The translations under genes and the position numbers were made by a program. Below the pieces are notes generated by a model. The model saw only the letters and a program-made list of their open reading frames with translations, searched no databases and was not told the origin of the DNA. Positions 31,246 to 39,364 of a stretch of DNA of 40,213 nucleotides are shown here, piece after piece. Each line of letters starts with the position of its first letter. Within the stretch, counting starts at the first letter, position 1. Source of the DNA: a bacterium (GTDB taxonomy: Bacteria; Bacteroidota; Bacteroidia; CAILMK01; JACPUW01); assembly GCA_016124515.1 (NCBI GenBank), contig WGNN01000071.1:1-40213 (forward strand), in the 5' to 3' direction.

Positions 31246-33696
31246 TTGGAATATACACTAAACCATATTGCCCAAATAGCAGGCGGCAAGCTTATAGGCA
31301 AGGCTTCAATGCTGGTGAGCGAAGTGTCTTTTGACAGCCGAATGCCCATTTTGGGTAGCAAAACCCTTTTTGTGGCCATAAAAACAGGCCAAGGCAATGG
31401 CCACCAATACCTTGCCCAATTGTTTGCGGCGGGTTGCCATGCTTTTTTGGTAAGCGAAGCTGAAGCGGTGCCGGCGGGGGCTTCTTATATTTTGGTCGAT
31501 GATACCCTGACTGCCCTGCAAACCTGGGCTGCATACCACCGCGGCAGCTTATCTGCCACCGTGCTGGGTATAACAGGCAGCAGCGGAAAAACCACCGTGA
31601 AAGAGTGGCTGAGCCAACTTATTGCTCCGGGTAAACTCGTTTTTAAAAGTCCGAAAAGTTATAATTCGCAGTTGGGAGTGGCCCTATCGGTTTTGCTGGC
31701 AACACCGGCGCATGAAATAGCCATTTTTGAAGCCGGTATTTCAAAACCCGGCGAAATGAAAGCACTGCAAGGAATGATACGACCGCAAATTGGCCTTATC
31801 ACCAATATTGGCGCGGCACACGAGGCCAACTTCAGTTCTATTGAGGCCAAACTTCAGGAGAAACTCGGCTTGTTTGAAACCGCACAAACCATCTTGTTTT
31901 GCCAAGACCACAGTTTTGTAGCACAGGTACTAAAGGAACGCTTTGCCGGGAAAAACCTAATTTCATGGGGCTTTCATCAAGAAGCAAGTCTGCGCATAAT
32001 TGAAAGAAACAACCACGAAATCCATTTCAGTTTTCGCGGAGCAAATTACCATGTGCCATTACCATTTTTTGATAGCTACCATTTTGAAAATGTAATGCAT
32101 TGCTTGCTGGCGGCCTTGGTGCTCGGCGAGCCGCTTCAATCCGTTGTGGCACAACTGCAAACCATCAAATCGCTGCCCATGCGGCTCGAAATGAAGCAGG
32201 GAAAATTTGATACCTTGTTGGTAAACGACAGTTATTCGGCTGATGAGCATTCACTTAAAGTGGCCCTGCACTACCTGAGCAGCGTGGCGGGCGAGCAAAG
32301 CAAATCGGCCATTATATCTGAGTTTGACGACCAACTGGTGCGGCAAAGTGACTACCAACGCATTTTTACCGACTTTGCCCTGCAATACCACTTGCATAGT
32401 TTGGTATTGATTGGCGAAAACCTGCAGTCGGTTCAGCCACCAATCGATGGGCTCGAAGTGCTGCATTTTCCCAGCGGGCAGGCATTTTTGGATACGTATA
32501 ATGCTGCTCATTTTGCAGGGCAGGCTTTGCTGGTAAAAGGTGCCCGAAAATTTAAACTGGAGCAGATAATCCAAAGTTTTCAAGCCAAATCGCACCGTAC
32601 GCAGTTGGAAATAAACCTGGCGGTGCTCAGAGAAAATTTCCATCAAATAAAGCAATTATTGCTACCCCAAACACAGGTAATGGTCATGCTGAAAGCCCTG
32701 GGCTACGGCGCCGGAACCTTTGAAATTGCCCGCCTGCTGCAAGGTATCGGCGCGGCATATTTGGCGGTAGCCTACATAGACGAAGGTGTAATGCTGCGTC
32801 AAAAAGGCATCAAGCTGCCCATTATGGTGTTGAATCCCGATGAGGAAGGTTTTGTAAACCTGCTTTTGCATAAGCTTGAGCCTGAAGTGTATAGCTTTGG
32901 CCTGCTAAGTGCCTTGCTCCATTTTGTGCGGCAACAAACACCCGGCGAGCCGCTGCCCATACACATCAATATAAACAGTGGTATGAACCGCCTGGGTTTT
33001 GATGGCCACGAGGTGGAAAAGCTGGGCCGTCTATTAAAAGAAAACAGCCAATGGCTCAGCGTGGCATCGGTTTTTACCCACCTTGCGGGCAGCGACGAAA
33101 CGGCCCACGATGCATTTACCATGCAGCAAAAAGAACGTTTTGACAAAGCTTGCGCTCAATTGCAGCAGCATATTTCAACACCATTTTTCCGGCATGTAGC
33201 CAACACGGCGGGAGCCATCAGAAATTTGGGTTTGCAATACAATATGGTGCGGCTTGGCATAGGTTTTTATGGCATAGATCCATCGCAAACCCATACGTCA
33301 AAACTTCGGTTGGCCTTTCGCTGGGTCACGCGCATCAGTCAGGTAAGGCAGGTAGCCATGGGTGAGTCGGTTGGCTACTCGCGCCGCTGGTTTGCCGGGC
33401 GCAACAGCCTAATAGCTACCATTCCCATAGGATATGCCGATGGATTTAGCCGGGCGCTGAGCAATGGAGCCGGTGGCGTGTACATCCACGGCAAGTGGGC
33501 ACCGGTGGTAGGCAGCGTTTGTATGGACATGCTCATGGTTGATGTGACCGAAGTGGAAGCCAAGGAAGGCGATGAAGTGGTGATTTTTGAAAATCCGGAA
33601 CAGCTTGAACGTATTTGCAAGGCCCTGCACACCATTCCCTACGAGGTAATGGCCACCATATCCGACCGCGTAAAGCGCATTTATTTAGAAGATTAA
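31246..33696 (+). CDS. murF: Bifunctional UDP-MurNAc-tripeptide:D-Ala-D-Ala ligase / alanine racemase
   Basis: One 816-residue chain carries MurF and Alr, a fusion known in Bacteroidota, so the wall precursor ligase and the source of its D-alanine are made together. MurF (residues 1 to ~440) has FDSRM, the P-loop GITGSSGKTT (about 111-117) and the NDSYSADEHS region. Alr (from ~450) has the PLP lysine Lys483 in MLKALGYGAG, NINSGMNRLGFD, the catalytic Tyr711 in ESVGYSRRW and GSVCMDMLMVDVTE. I choose TTG 31246, which gives the normal MurF opening EYTLNHIAQIAGG; longer in-frame starts run through recX. It acts in the cytosol in peptidoglycan synthesis. Confidence 0.95.
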   Translation: MEYTLNHIAQIAGGKLIGKASMLVSEVSFDSRMPILGSKTLFVAIKTGQGNGHQYLAQLFAAGCHAFLVSEAEAVPAGASYILVDDTLTALQTWAAYHRGSLSATVLGITGSSGKTTVKEWLSQLIAPGKLVFKSPKSYNSQLGVALSVLLATPAHEIAIFEAGISKPGEMKALQGMIRPQIGLITNIGAAHEANFSSIEAKLQEKLGLFETAQTILFCQDHSFVAQVLKERFAGKNLISWGFHQEASLRIIERNNHEIHFSFRGANYHVPLPFFDSYHFENVMHCLLAALVLGEPLQSVVAQLQTIKSLPMRLEMKQGKFDTLLVNDSYSADEHSLKVALHYLSSVAGEQSKSAIISEFDDQLVRQSDYQRIFTDFALQYHLHSLVLIGENLQSVQPPIDGLEVLHFPSGQAFLDTYNAAHFAGQALLVKGARKFKLEQIIQSFQAKSHRTQLEINLAVLRENFHQIKQLLLPQTQVMVMLKALGYGAGTFEIARLLQGIGAAYLAVAYIDEGVMLRQKGIKLPIMVLNPDEEGFVNLLLHKLEPEVYSFGLLSALLHFVRQQTPGEPLPIHININSGMNRLGFDGHEVEKLGRLLKENSQWLSVASVFTHLAGSDETAHDAFTMQQKERFDKACAQLQQHISTPFFRHVANTAGAIRNLGLQYNMVRLGIGFYGIDPSQTHTSKLRLAFRWVTRISQVRQVAMGESVGYSRRWFAGRNSLIATIPIGYADGFSRALSNGAGGVYIHGKWAPVVGSVCMDMLMVDVTEVEAKEGDEVVIFENPEQLERICKALHTIPYEVMATISDRVKRIYLED

Positions 33697-33707
33697 AATT
33701 GATAGAA

Positions 33708-34385
33708 ATGGAAACCCAATTATATCTAGTACCCACCCCCATAGGCAATATGGGCGACATAACCCTGCGCGCGCTCGAAGTGCTGAAACAAGTGGATTTG
33801 GTACTTGCCGAGGATACAAGACAAAGCCGTAAACTGCTCGACCACTATGAGATAGCCACGCCCATGCGCGCTTTTCACATGCACAACGAACACCATGTGC
33901 TGGCCGATATTGTGGCGCAACTGCAACGCGGTGTAAAAATGGCGATGGTAACCGATGCCGGTACACCCGGAATTTCTGACCCCGGCTACCTGCTCTCCAG
34001 GGCCTGTATTGATGCCGAAATAGATTTTGAAGTGTTGCCCGGTGCCACCGCTTTTGTGCCCGCAATTGTGCTATCGGGTTTGCCGGCCCACAATTTTGTT
34101 TTTGAAGGTTTTTTGCCCGTAAAAAAGGGTAGGAAAACCGCATTTGAGCGTTTGGCAACTGAAACGCGGACCCTTATTTTGTACGAATCGCCGCACAAAC
34201 TGCTCAAAACCCTGCGCGATATAAAAGCCTATTGGGGCGAGCGCCGCGTATCGGTGAGCCGCGAGTTGAGCAAAAAATTTGAAGAAACCCTGCGCCTGCC
34301 CGTTTCCGAAATGATTGCGCACTTTGAAGCCCAGCCACCCAAAGGCGAGTTTGTGCTGGTGGTAGAGGGTTTTATTGAAGGTTAG
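33708..34385 (+). CDS. rsmI: 16S rRNA 2'-O-methyltransferase RsmI
   Basis: RsmI methylates the 2'-OH of C1402 in 16S rRNA using SAM. The 225-residue product shows the family motifs LYLVPTPIGNMGDITLRALE, then LAEDTRQSRKLLDHYEI, VTDAGTPGISDPGYLL and PGATAFVPAIVLSGLP. ATG 33708, 11 bp after the murF-alr stop, is used because it begins directly with the conserved METQLYLVPTPIGN; a longer frame inside murF-alr is an artefact. It probably shares a transcript with murF-alr. Length is slightly short at the C-terminus compared with ~280-residue enterobacterial RsmI, which is normal in Bacteroidota. Confidence 0.95.
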   Translation: METQLYLVPTPIGNMGDITLRALEVLKQVDLVLAEDTRQSRKLLDHYEIATPMRAFHMHNEHHVLADIVAQLQRGVKMAMVTDAGTPGISDPGYLLSRACIDAEIDFEVLPGATAFVPAIVLSGLPAHNFVFEGFLPVKKGRKTAFERLATETRTLILYESPHKLLKTLRDIKAYWGERRVSVSRELSKKFEETLRLPVSEMIAHFEAQPPKGEFVLVVEGFIEG

Positions 34386-34447
34386 AATACCGCTTGCTGA
34401 GGTTGGCTGCGTAAGCCATGTTTGAGCCATGATTTCGTTTTTTTGTG

Positions 34448-34455
34448 TATGTTCG
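34448..34455 (+). promoter_or_regulatory. TATGTTCG, variant promoter element before the acetyltransferase
   Basis: It lies in TTTTGTGTATGTTCGTTGAG, followed ~20 bp later by AAATAAATGAATGAA. The same arrangement recurs at 39160. One mismatch from TAnnTTTG. Confidence 0.35.
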
Positions 34456-34592
34456 TTGAGACTGAATGGCAAATAAATGAATGAAGTAAAAGACTATGGA
34501 GAATTTCGCAGTATTGATAATGCGGTGGGGTATGCATGATGTTTTGCTATCATGAATAGAAGTTTTTCCAATAAACAGAGACACAATCACTA

Positions 34593-35117
34593 ATGAATTT
34601 ATTTGAAACGGAAAGATTGGTTATAAAACCTATAAAACCAGGAGATAAGGAGTATTTTGCTGAACTATTTACTAACCCAAAAGTTTTAGAGCTAATTCCT
34701 CAAAAAGCCCTTTCTGAAGATCAAATAAACGATAGGTTTAACAAAAGCATCAATTTTGAGTTGAACAATTTAAATTCACAAAAATGTGCCTGTGGTATTT
34801 ACGAAAAGGGTAAAGGTGAATTAATTGGATTAGCGCTTTTTTTGATAAATGAAGAGAAGGAAAAGGAGTTGGGTTATCGATTTAGAGAAAATTATTGGGG
34901 AAAAGGATACGGTACGGAAACGACTAAAGGAATGTTGGGTTATTATTTTCAGAAGATGAATGTAAAAAAAGTTGTGGCTGATGTAAACATTGTCAATATT
35001 GCTTCAGTCAAAATTTTAGATAAATTTATGAAGCCAGTTCGTGAATTTTTCAATGAAAGAGATAATTGTATAGACAGAAGGTATGAATTGAGTAAAATTG
35101 ACTGGCTACATCAATGA
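34593..35117 (+). CDS. GNAT-family N-acetyltransferase (RimJ/RimL-like)
   Basis: The 174-residue protein is of the Acetyltransf_3 type that moves an acetyl group from acetyl-CoA to an amine, such as a protein N-terminus or a small molecule. The N-terminus FETERLVIKPIKPGDKEYFA is typical. The acetyl-CoA site is ELGYRFRENYWGKGYGTETT, and the late NIASVKILDKFMK segment fits motif B. The substrate cannot be told. The gene is AT-rich compared with rsmI just before it and begins the second accessory block. It stands alone with a possible own promoter at 34448. Confidence 0.88.
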   Translation: MNLFETERLVIKPIKPGDKEYFAELFTNPKVLELIPQKALSEDQINDRFNKSINFELNNLNSQKCACGIYEKGKGELIGLALFLINEEKEKELGYRFRENYWGKGYGTETTKGMLGYYFQKMNVKKVVADVNIVNIASVKILDKFMKPVREFFNERDNCIDRRYELSKIDWLHQ

Positions 35118-35168
35118 GGCTCTAATACTGCGCAGTAACCACGCAGTTTACTAAATCAATACGCCGTT

Positions 35169-35260
35169 GTCCTGAACTTGATTCAGGATCTGTAGTGGCG
35201 GAGCGGCAATTTTGAATCAACTTTCACCTCAACAGATTGCGGATCAAGTCCGCAATGACG
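35169..35260. repeat. Paired-hairpin (REP/MITE-like) repeat, copy 1
   Basis: Two hairpins face each other. The first is TCCTGAA-CTTGA-TTCAGGA and the second TTGCGGA-TCAAG-TCCGCAA. The two halves are themselves roughly inverted copies, with loops that are reverse complements. The same unit is at 36822-36916. It lies between the acetyltransferase and the membrane-protein gene. Confidence 0.85.
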
Positions 35261-35335
35261 ATGGGTTGCCGATATGGTTTTGCTTTTTGGTTTGGTCCAA
35301 TTGCCAAAATCTGCTTACTCAATTACGTATTTGCC

Positions 35336-35343
35336 TATGTTTG
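35336..35343 (+). promoter_or_regulatory. TATGTTTG, -7 promoter element
   Basis: This exact TAnnTTTG match ends 33 bp before the ATG of the membrane protein at 35377 and is preceded by a segment similar to the one upstream of 37011. Confidence 0.55.
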
Positions 35344-35376
35344 TTGAATTGAGTAAACAACCTTTTGTTATAACGA

Positions 35377-35982
35377 ATGGATAAATTTGAGAGAATAGCA
35401 ATTCCGGCCTATTTGGTAAGTGTTGTATTAACATACACTCGTGGTTCACTCGGCGACAATTTTTTAGACTTTCGTTATATCACGTTTGTTTTAATGATTT
35501 GCCTTTTTGAAAGTATAGTTGTTTATTATGTGCTTAGAACTAAGGTGTTCATGTACAAGATGGCGCTGAGTTGGTTGTCTTTTTATGTAATTTATTTACT
35601 GTTTCATACATTGTCATGGTCAGGAACCGGATTTGTATTTACCATTGCCGAATCTTCGTCACTTCTCATATTTGGACTTTTCGTTGCGTCGGCCATTCGC
35701 AATTGGGAAAATCACACAAAACTGGCCACATTTTCCTTGGTGATGGCCTTTTGGGTGTTGCTAAAATTGTGCAATTCTATAGTGATGTTATATAAATTGA
35801 ACCTGAACCACAATTATGGGCTTCTGGTGTATCTCGGTATTGTTATTAGTATTGGAGTTGCCATAATTAGGAAAATTGGCTTAGATTCAGAAGATGCAAG
35901 GTTGACGAAAGCCTTGGCCCTTATTAGCTCAATTCCCTTGGTAAATATTTTCTTGAACTGGATAGGTAAATTCTATAATTGA
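35377..35982 (+). CDS. Hypothetical multi-pass membrane protein
   Basis: I do not recognise this 201-residue protein. It has about six hydrophobic segments. Clear ones are FVLMICLFESIVVYYVLR, SWLSFYVIYLLFHTLSW, SSLLIFGLFVASAI, LVMAFWVLLKLCNSIVM and YGLLVYLGIVISIGVAII. There is no catalytic or transport motif. It has its own promoter element and is followed 27 bp later by the exported YARHG protein, so the two may be co-transcribed. AT-rich composition suggests it belongs to the accessory set. Confidence 0.75.
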   Translation: MDKFERIAIPAYLVSVVLTYTRGSLGDNFLDFRYITFVLMICLFESIVVYYVLRTKVFMYKMALSWLSFYVIYLLFHTLSWSGTGFVFTIAESSSLLIFGLFVASAIRNWENHTKLATFSLVMAFWVLLKLCNSIVMLYKLNLNHNYGLLVYLGIVISIGVAIIRKIGLDSEDARLTKALALISSIPLVNIFLNWIGKFYN

Positions 35983-36009
35983 AACAATAAATGATTGGTG
36001 ATTGAAATA

Positions 36010-36813
36010 ATGAAGAAAATTGTACTGGTAATTCTGGGATTTATCACAACCACATCCGTTTATTCAAAATCGTCCTTAGATAGTTTGAAGGACTATTTTA
36101 CAATCGAAAATTTGACTGAAAGAGATGCGTATTTTAAAAAGGAGTATTTGAATAAAATCCCCTGGATACTTACTGAGAAGTACTTCAAAGTAAAATTGGA
36201 CCCGGGTTCACGGCGCTCGTATTCAATTGATTTTAAGGAAAATGACCGTTTTCTACTGTTTCATTTTGCTGTTCCTTGTGCGGGTGGTGGGCAGTGCGAA
36301 AGCCAATATTTGGTGACCTTATCGCTAAATGGTGCCTTTATTGACCGAATTGAATACGCGCATACATCTGCGGATTATGGGTTTTCAGATATAATGAAAT
36401 CTACACAATTTGATTCTTTTATACAACAAACAAGAGTTGTAAAGGACTTTGATGTTTCAGGGGGAAAGCGACAGGTAGAAAGTGTACAACGGACCTACCT
36501 ATTATTAGAATTGCTTACTAATGGAACCTTCAAAAAAATTGATGAATATTTTCCTGACTCTCGGCGTGAATTTGCATACTCGTCTTGTCGACTCATTACA
36601 CCCCATGAGCTTGATTCAATGACATTAGAGCAATTGGCTGTGGCAAGAAATGAAATTTTTGCCTGTTATGGATATGAGTTCAAAACCGAAAAATGGAAGT
36701 TGTATTTCAAAAGCAAACCTTGGTACCAACCATCGGAAAAAGAGGTACTAGCTCTACTCAATCCTATAGAAAAGGAGAACATCGCGTTGATTGCCCGAAA
36801 GGAAAATGATTGA
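36010..36813 (+). CDS. Exported protein with C-terminal YARHG domain
   Basis: The 267-residue protein begins with a signal peptide (KKIVLVILGFITTTSVYSKS). The middle part (FLLFHFAVPCAGGGQCESQY) has two Cys that could pair in the periplasm. The final ~65 residues match the YARHG domain: LTPHEL-like opening, LEQLAVARNEIFACYGYEF, then YFKSKPWYQP and LNPIEKENIALIARKE. The name-giving ARHG is here ACYG, a variant. YARHG domains are found outside the cytoplasm and are of unknown function, thought to bind wall or surface components. ATG 36010 is chosen over TTG 35995 for the signal peptide. Confidence 0.85.
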   Translation: MKKIVLVILGFITTTSVYSKSSLDSLKDYFTIENLTERDAYFKKEYLNKIPWILTEKYFKVKLDPGSRRSYSIDFKENDRFLLFHFAVPCAGGGQCESQYLVTLSLNGAFIDRIEYAHTSADYGFSDIMKSTQFDSFIQQTRVVKDFDVSGGKRQVESVQRTYLLLELLTNGTFKKIDEYFPDSRREFAYSSCRLITPHELDSMTLEQLAVARNEIFACYGYEFKTEKWKLYFKSKPWYQPSEKEVLALLNPIEKENIALIARKEND

Positions 36814-36821
36814 TATTCAGT

Positions 36822-36916
36822 GTCATCCTGAACTTGATTCAGGATCTGTAGTGGCAGAGCGGTAATTTGAGATTGACTTCTACCTCAACAGATTGCGGAT
36901 CAAGTCCGCAATGACG
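36822..36916. repeat. Paired-hairpin (REP/MITE-like) repeat, copy 2
   Basis: It has the same structure as 35169-35260 with about 80-85% identity by eye and starts GTCATCCTGAACTTG only 9 bp after a stop codon. The rest of the 36814-37150 gap holds a segment similar to 35261-35343, the promoter element at 37011, and no gene. Confidence 0.85.
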
Positions 36917-37010
36917 GTGGGCGTTGAGTGAGGGAGGGTTGTCAGTGCGGTTTTGCCGTTTGGTTTGGCCTATTTCCAATATACCCACATCAATTCACTG
37001 TCTTTTTGCT

Positions 37011-37018
37011 TATGTTTG
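37011..37018 (+). promoter_or_regulatory. TATGTTTG, -7 promoter element upstream of the AraC-type regulator
   Basis: It is an exact TAnnTTTG match in the context TTTTTGCTTATGTTTGTC, about 130 bp before the regulator start. Confidence 0.5.
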
Positions 37019-37150
37019 TCTCTATAGCAAATGAGTATACCAACTACGAAATTCAAGGAGAAAGTATTATTAATTGAGCTGAAAACTAATGAATTTAAAC
37101 CAACCAATTAAAAGGTAGAAGTGCATGCAAACAAAAAGCGCAACTGAGCG

Positions 37151-37924
37151 ATGAAAGTTGAAATTGTTAAACCAAGTAAGGATTTGGCTTCTATTGTGAA
37201 ATCCTATTCAATTATTGAATCTGAACAAGCAATGGAAACAACTGTGCTTCCACATTTAGGCTTGGTTTTGGCGGTTCAGTTTAAAGGCAATATTACATTA
37301 AATTGCAAGAGATATAATGATGATATTGCAGGCCTTACGGTTTCAGGTATGCGCAAATCTTTCCGACGGTTTTGCTACGAACAAAATTCAGGCATCATCC
37401 TGATTTCATTTACCGAAACCGGTGCTGCACAGGTTTTTGGCCCTTCGGTGTTTGATCTATATGATATTGCCCGGCCATTGGAACAGCTGCTTGTGAAGTC
37501 CAGTGTAGAAAAACTGCAGGAAAGTATAATAATTGCTGCTTCAAGCCAAAGACGTATAGAATTGATAGAGAATTTTTTAAGGAGCAATATAATAGAATAT
37601 AGGCCTGATAAGTTGGTAGAAGCCTCCGTTGCACAAATAGAGGCTTCAGTAGGTTTGCTTAGAATTAAAAATCTGGCTTCGCAGTTTTCGTTGAGTCAGG
37701 ATGCATTTGAAAAACGGTTTAGAAAAATTGTGGGAACCACGCCAAAGCAGTTTTCTAAAATCGTACGAATGAAGGCAATAATAGCCAAGCAAAAGCCTGA
37801 GGACTCATTTGCCGAATTGGCCTATGATTTTGGATTTTACGATCAATCTCATTTCAACAGGGAGTTCAGGTATTTTACAGGGCAAAACCCCAGGAATTTT
37901 TTCATGCGCCCTTACCAATGGTAA
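37151..37924 (+). CDS. AraC-family transcriptional regulator
   Basis: The 257-residue protein has an N-terminal sensor domain of about 150 residues (VEIVKPSKDLASIVKSYSII) of the type often found in Bacteroidota AraC proteins, probably for a small ligand. A C-terminal AraC DNA-binding domain with two HTH units follows: LRIKNLASQFSLSQDAFEKR, then FRKIVGTTPKQFSKIVRMKA, and DSFAELAYDFGFYDQSHFNR, then EFRYFTGQNPRNF. It probably controls the next two genes on the same strand. The ligand is unknown. The preceding 130 bases hold a likely promoter. Confidence 0.92.
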   Translation: MKVEIVKPSKDLASIVKSYSIIESEQAMETTVLPHLGLVLAVQFKGNITLNCKRYNDDIAGLTVSGMRKSFRRFCYEQNSGIILISFTETGAAQVFGPSVFDLYDIARPLEQLLVKSSVEKLQESIIIAASSQRRIELIENFLRSNIIEYRPDKLVEASVAQIEASVGLLRIKNLASQFSLSQDAFEKRFRKIVGTTPKQFSKIVRMKAIIAKQKPEDSFAELAYDFGFYDQSHFNREFRYFTGQNPRNFFMRPYQW

Positions 37925-37998
37925 ATCAATGATTTTTTACAATTCTTTTTTGTGTGTTGATTGTTGTTTTGCGAACAGAAAAGTTTAATAAAGAAGTC

Positions 37999-38532
37999 TT
38001 GATAGTAGTAGTGTACATAATTTTTGGTCTTGTCTTATTGGTTTTGATACTTGCTGCCTTCACAAAAAGGAATTATACCATAACAAGGGAAATCATGATA
38101 AAACAACCCGATTCGGTTGTATTTGACTATTTGCGAGTGTTCAAAAATCACAAAGCTTTTAACGCATGGTTTATGAAGGATCCCAATATGAAAGAAACCA
38201 CAAAAAATATTGATGGCGAACCGGGGTTTATTTTGCGCTTTGAAGGAAATAAAAACTTGGGAACCGGTGAAGAAGAGCTAATCGGCTTAGTGCCAAACAA
38301 GGAAATTGATATTGAGTTGCGGTTTCTAAAGCCGGTAAAAAGCACCTCAAGAACTCCCTTTACATTGGAAAGAACAGGAAATAAAGAAACAAAAGTAAGG
38401 TGGACCATGAACGGTAAAATGAGCTATCCTATGAATTTTGCATTGCTTTTTTTGGAGATGGATAAATTTCTTGGTAATGATGTACAGAAAAGTCTTGATA
38501 ATTTGAAAATAACCTTGGAAAAAGAGATATAA
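37999..38532 (+). CDS. Membrane-anchored SRPBCC (polyketide cyclase-like) protein
   Basis: The product (177 residues from TTG 37999; 192 from GTG 37954) starts with one membrane helix (VYIIFGLVLLVLILAAFTK). A START-like SRPBCC ligand-binding domain follows: NYTITREIMIKQPDSVVFDY, FNAWFMKDPNM, FEGNKNLGTGEEEL, KVRWTMNGKMSYP. The domain binds hydrophobic ligands in a deep pocket; the ligand is unknown. I prefer 37999 because the helix follows at once, but the longer start is possible. Its stop overlaps the next ATG by one base (TAATG), so the two are co-translated. Confidence 0.85.
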   Translation: MIVVVYIIFGLVLLVLILAAFTKRNYTITREIMIKQPDSVVFDYLRVFKNHKAFNAWFMKDPNMKETTKNIDGEPGFILRFEGNKNLGTGEEELIGLVPNKEIDIELRFLKPVKSTSRTPFTLERTGNKETKVRWTMNGKMSYPMNFALLFLEMDKFLGNDVQKSLDNLKITLEKEI

Positions 38533-38963
38533 TGAAATACCAAACTACAATAGTACAAACAGGAAATAATACTGGCATTCATGTGCCCGACGAAATTTTG
38601 GAAAAGCTAAACGGCGGCAAAAGGCCCTTGGTAAAAGTTACCCTGAATGGTTATACTTACAGAAGTGCAGTAGGCAAGATGGGTGGTAAGTTTATGATTA
38701 GCCTGAGTGCCGAAAACCGTAAAAATGCCAATGTAAAGGGCGGCGACACCCTGGAAGTAAGCATAGTACTAGACACTGAACCGCGAACGATTGATGTACC
38801 ACTTGCCCTACAAGCTGCTTTGGATGAAAATAAGGATGCAAAAGATGCATTTGAAATCCTTGCCCCAAGTAAGAAAAAGGCACTTGTATTGTCGGTAGTT
38901 GATGCTAAAACTGAAGAAACCATGATCCGCAGAATCGCAAAGATCATCGATTCTTTAAAATAG
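38532..38963 (+). CDS. DUF1905/YdeI-type protein (OmdA-like)
   Basis: The 143-residue protein combines an N-terminal DUF1905 barrel (GIHVPDEILEKLNGGKRPLV, then GYTYRSAVGKMGGKFMISLS, then KGGDTLEVSIVLD) with a C-terminal helical YdeI/OmdA part (VPLALQAALDENKDAKDAFE, then LAPSKKKALVLSVVDAKTEE, then RRIAKIIDSL). Members are annotated as bacteriocin-protection or cell-envelope stress proteins, but the molecular role is unclear. It overlaps the SRPBCC gene by one base and probably shares its control by the AraC-type regulator. Confidence 0.88.
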   Translation: MKYQTTIVQTGNNTGIHVPDEILEKLNGGKRPLVKVTLNGYTYRSAVGKMGGKFMISLSAENRKNANVKGGDTLEVSIVLDTEPRTIDVPLALQAALDENKDAKDAFEILAPSKKKALVLSVVDAKTEETMIRRIAKIIDSLK

Positions 38964-39293
38964 CAAATGATGTGAAAGCGATTGATTGTTAGGGTAATAC
39001 ATTGAACTATTCGGTTTGCTTAACCGATGAGTAATTTAGATATCAGACAATTTGTGTGCTTTTAACGAAATGGGCACTCTATGGCTAAAACTGCCAACTG
39101 CGCGGTTGTGTCTTACAAGCTGAGTTTCCAAAATTCAATTGCTAATTTGGTTATTTGTGTATGTTTGCTGAAACCTAAAAGCGAGTAAATGAATGAATTA
39201 TTGTGCGGAGTACTATTGGCTATTCATTCATCAAAAAAGCTGCCTTTGGTTATGTTTTAAGCAATCGTAAAACCTTTTTTATTGCATATCCTG
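38964..39293. other. Non-coding stretch with a promoter element
   Basis: I see no gene in these 330 bases. The main feature is a promoter-like TATGTTTG at 39160-39167 followed by AAATGAATGAATT. Confidence 0.5.
39160..39167 (+). promoter_or_regulatory. TATGTTTG, -7 promoter element
   Basis: It is an exact TAnnTTTG match with ATTG ending 18 bp upstream as a possible -33 element. It would serve the mini-lipopeptide at 39294 and the SRPBCC gene at 39365. Confidence 0.5.
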
Positions 39294-39359
39294 ATGAAAA
39301 ATATTTTGGTCATGTTGCTTTGGGTATTGGCACTCACTGCTTGTAAAAACAACAGATAG
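39294..39359 (+). CDS. Tiny lipoprotein-signal peptide ORF
   Basis: This 21-codon ORF reads as a complete lipoprotein signal peptide (KNILVMLLWVLALTAC) with the lipobox LTAC and then only KNNR before TAG. It is either the remnant of a decayed lipoprotein gene or a very short lipopeptide. It ends 5 bp before the next gene, so translation could be coupled. Confidence 0.45.
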   Translation: MKNILVMLLWVLALTACKNNR

Positions 39360-39364
39360 CACCC

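Noticed and set aside
35169-36916. The hairpin repeats as a CRISPR array
   Set aside because: Only two copies about 1.65 kb apart with genes between them; no regular spacers and no cas genes.
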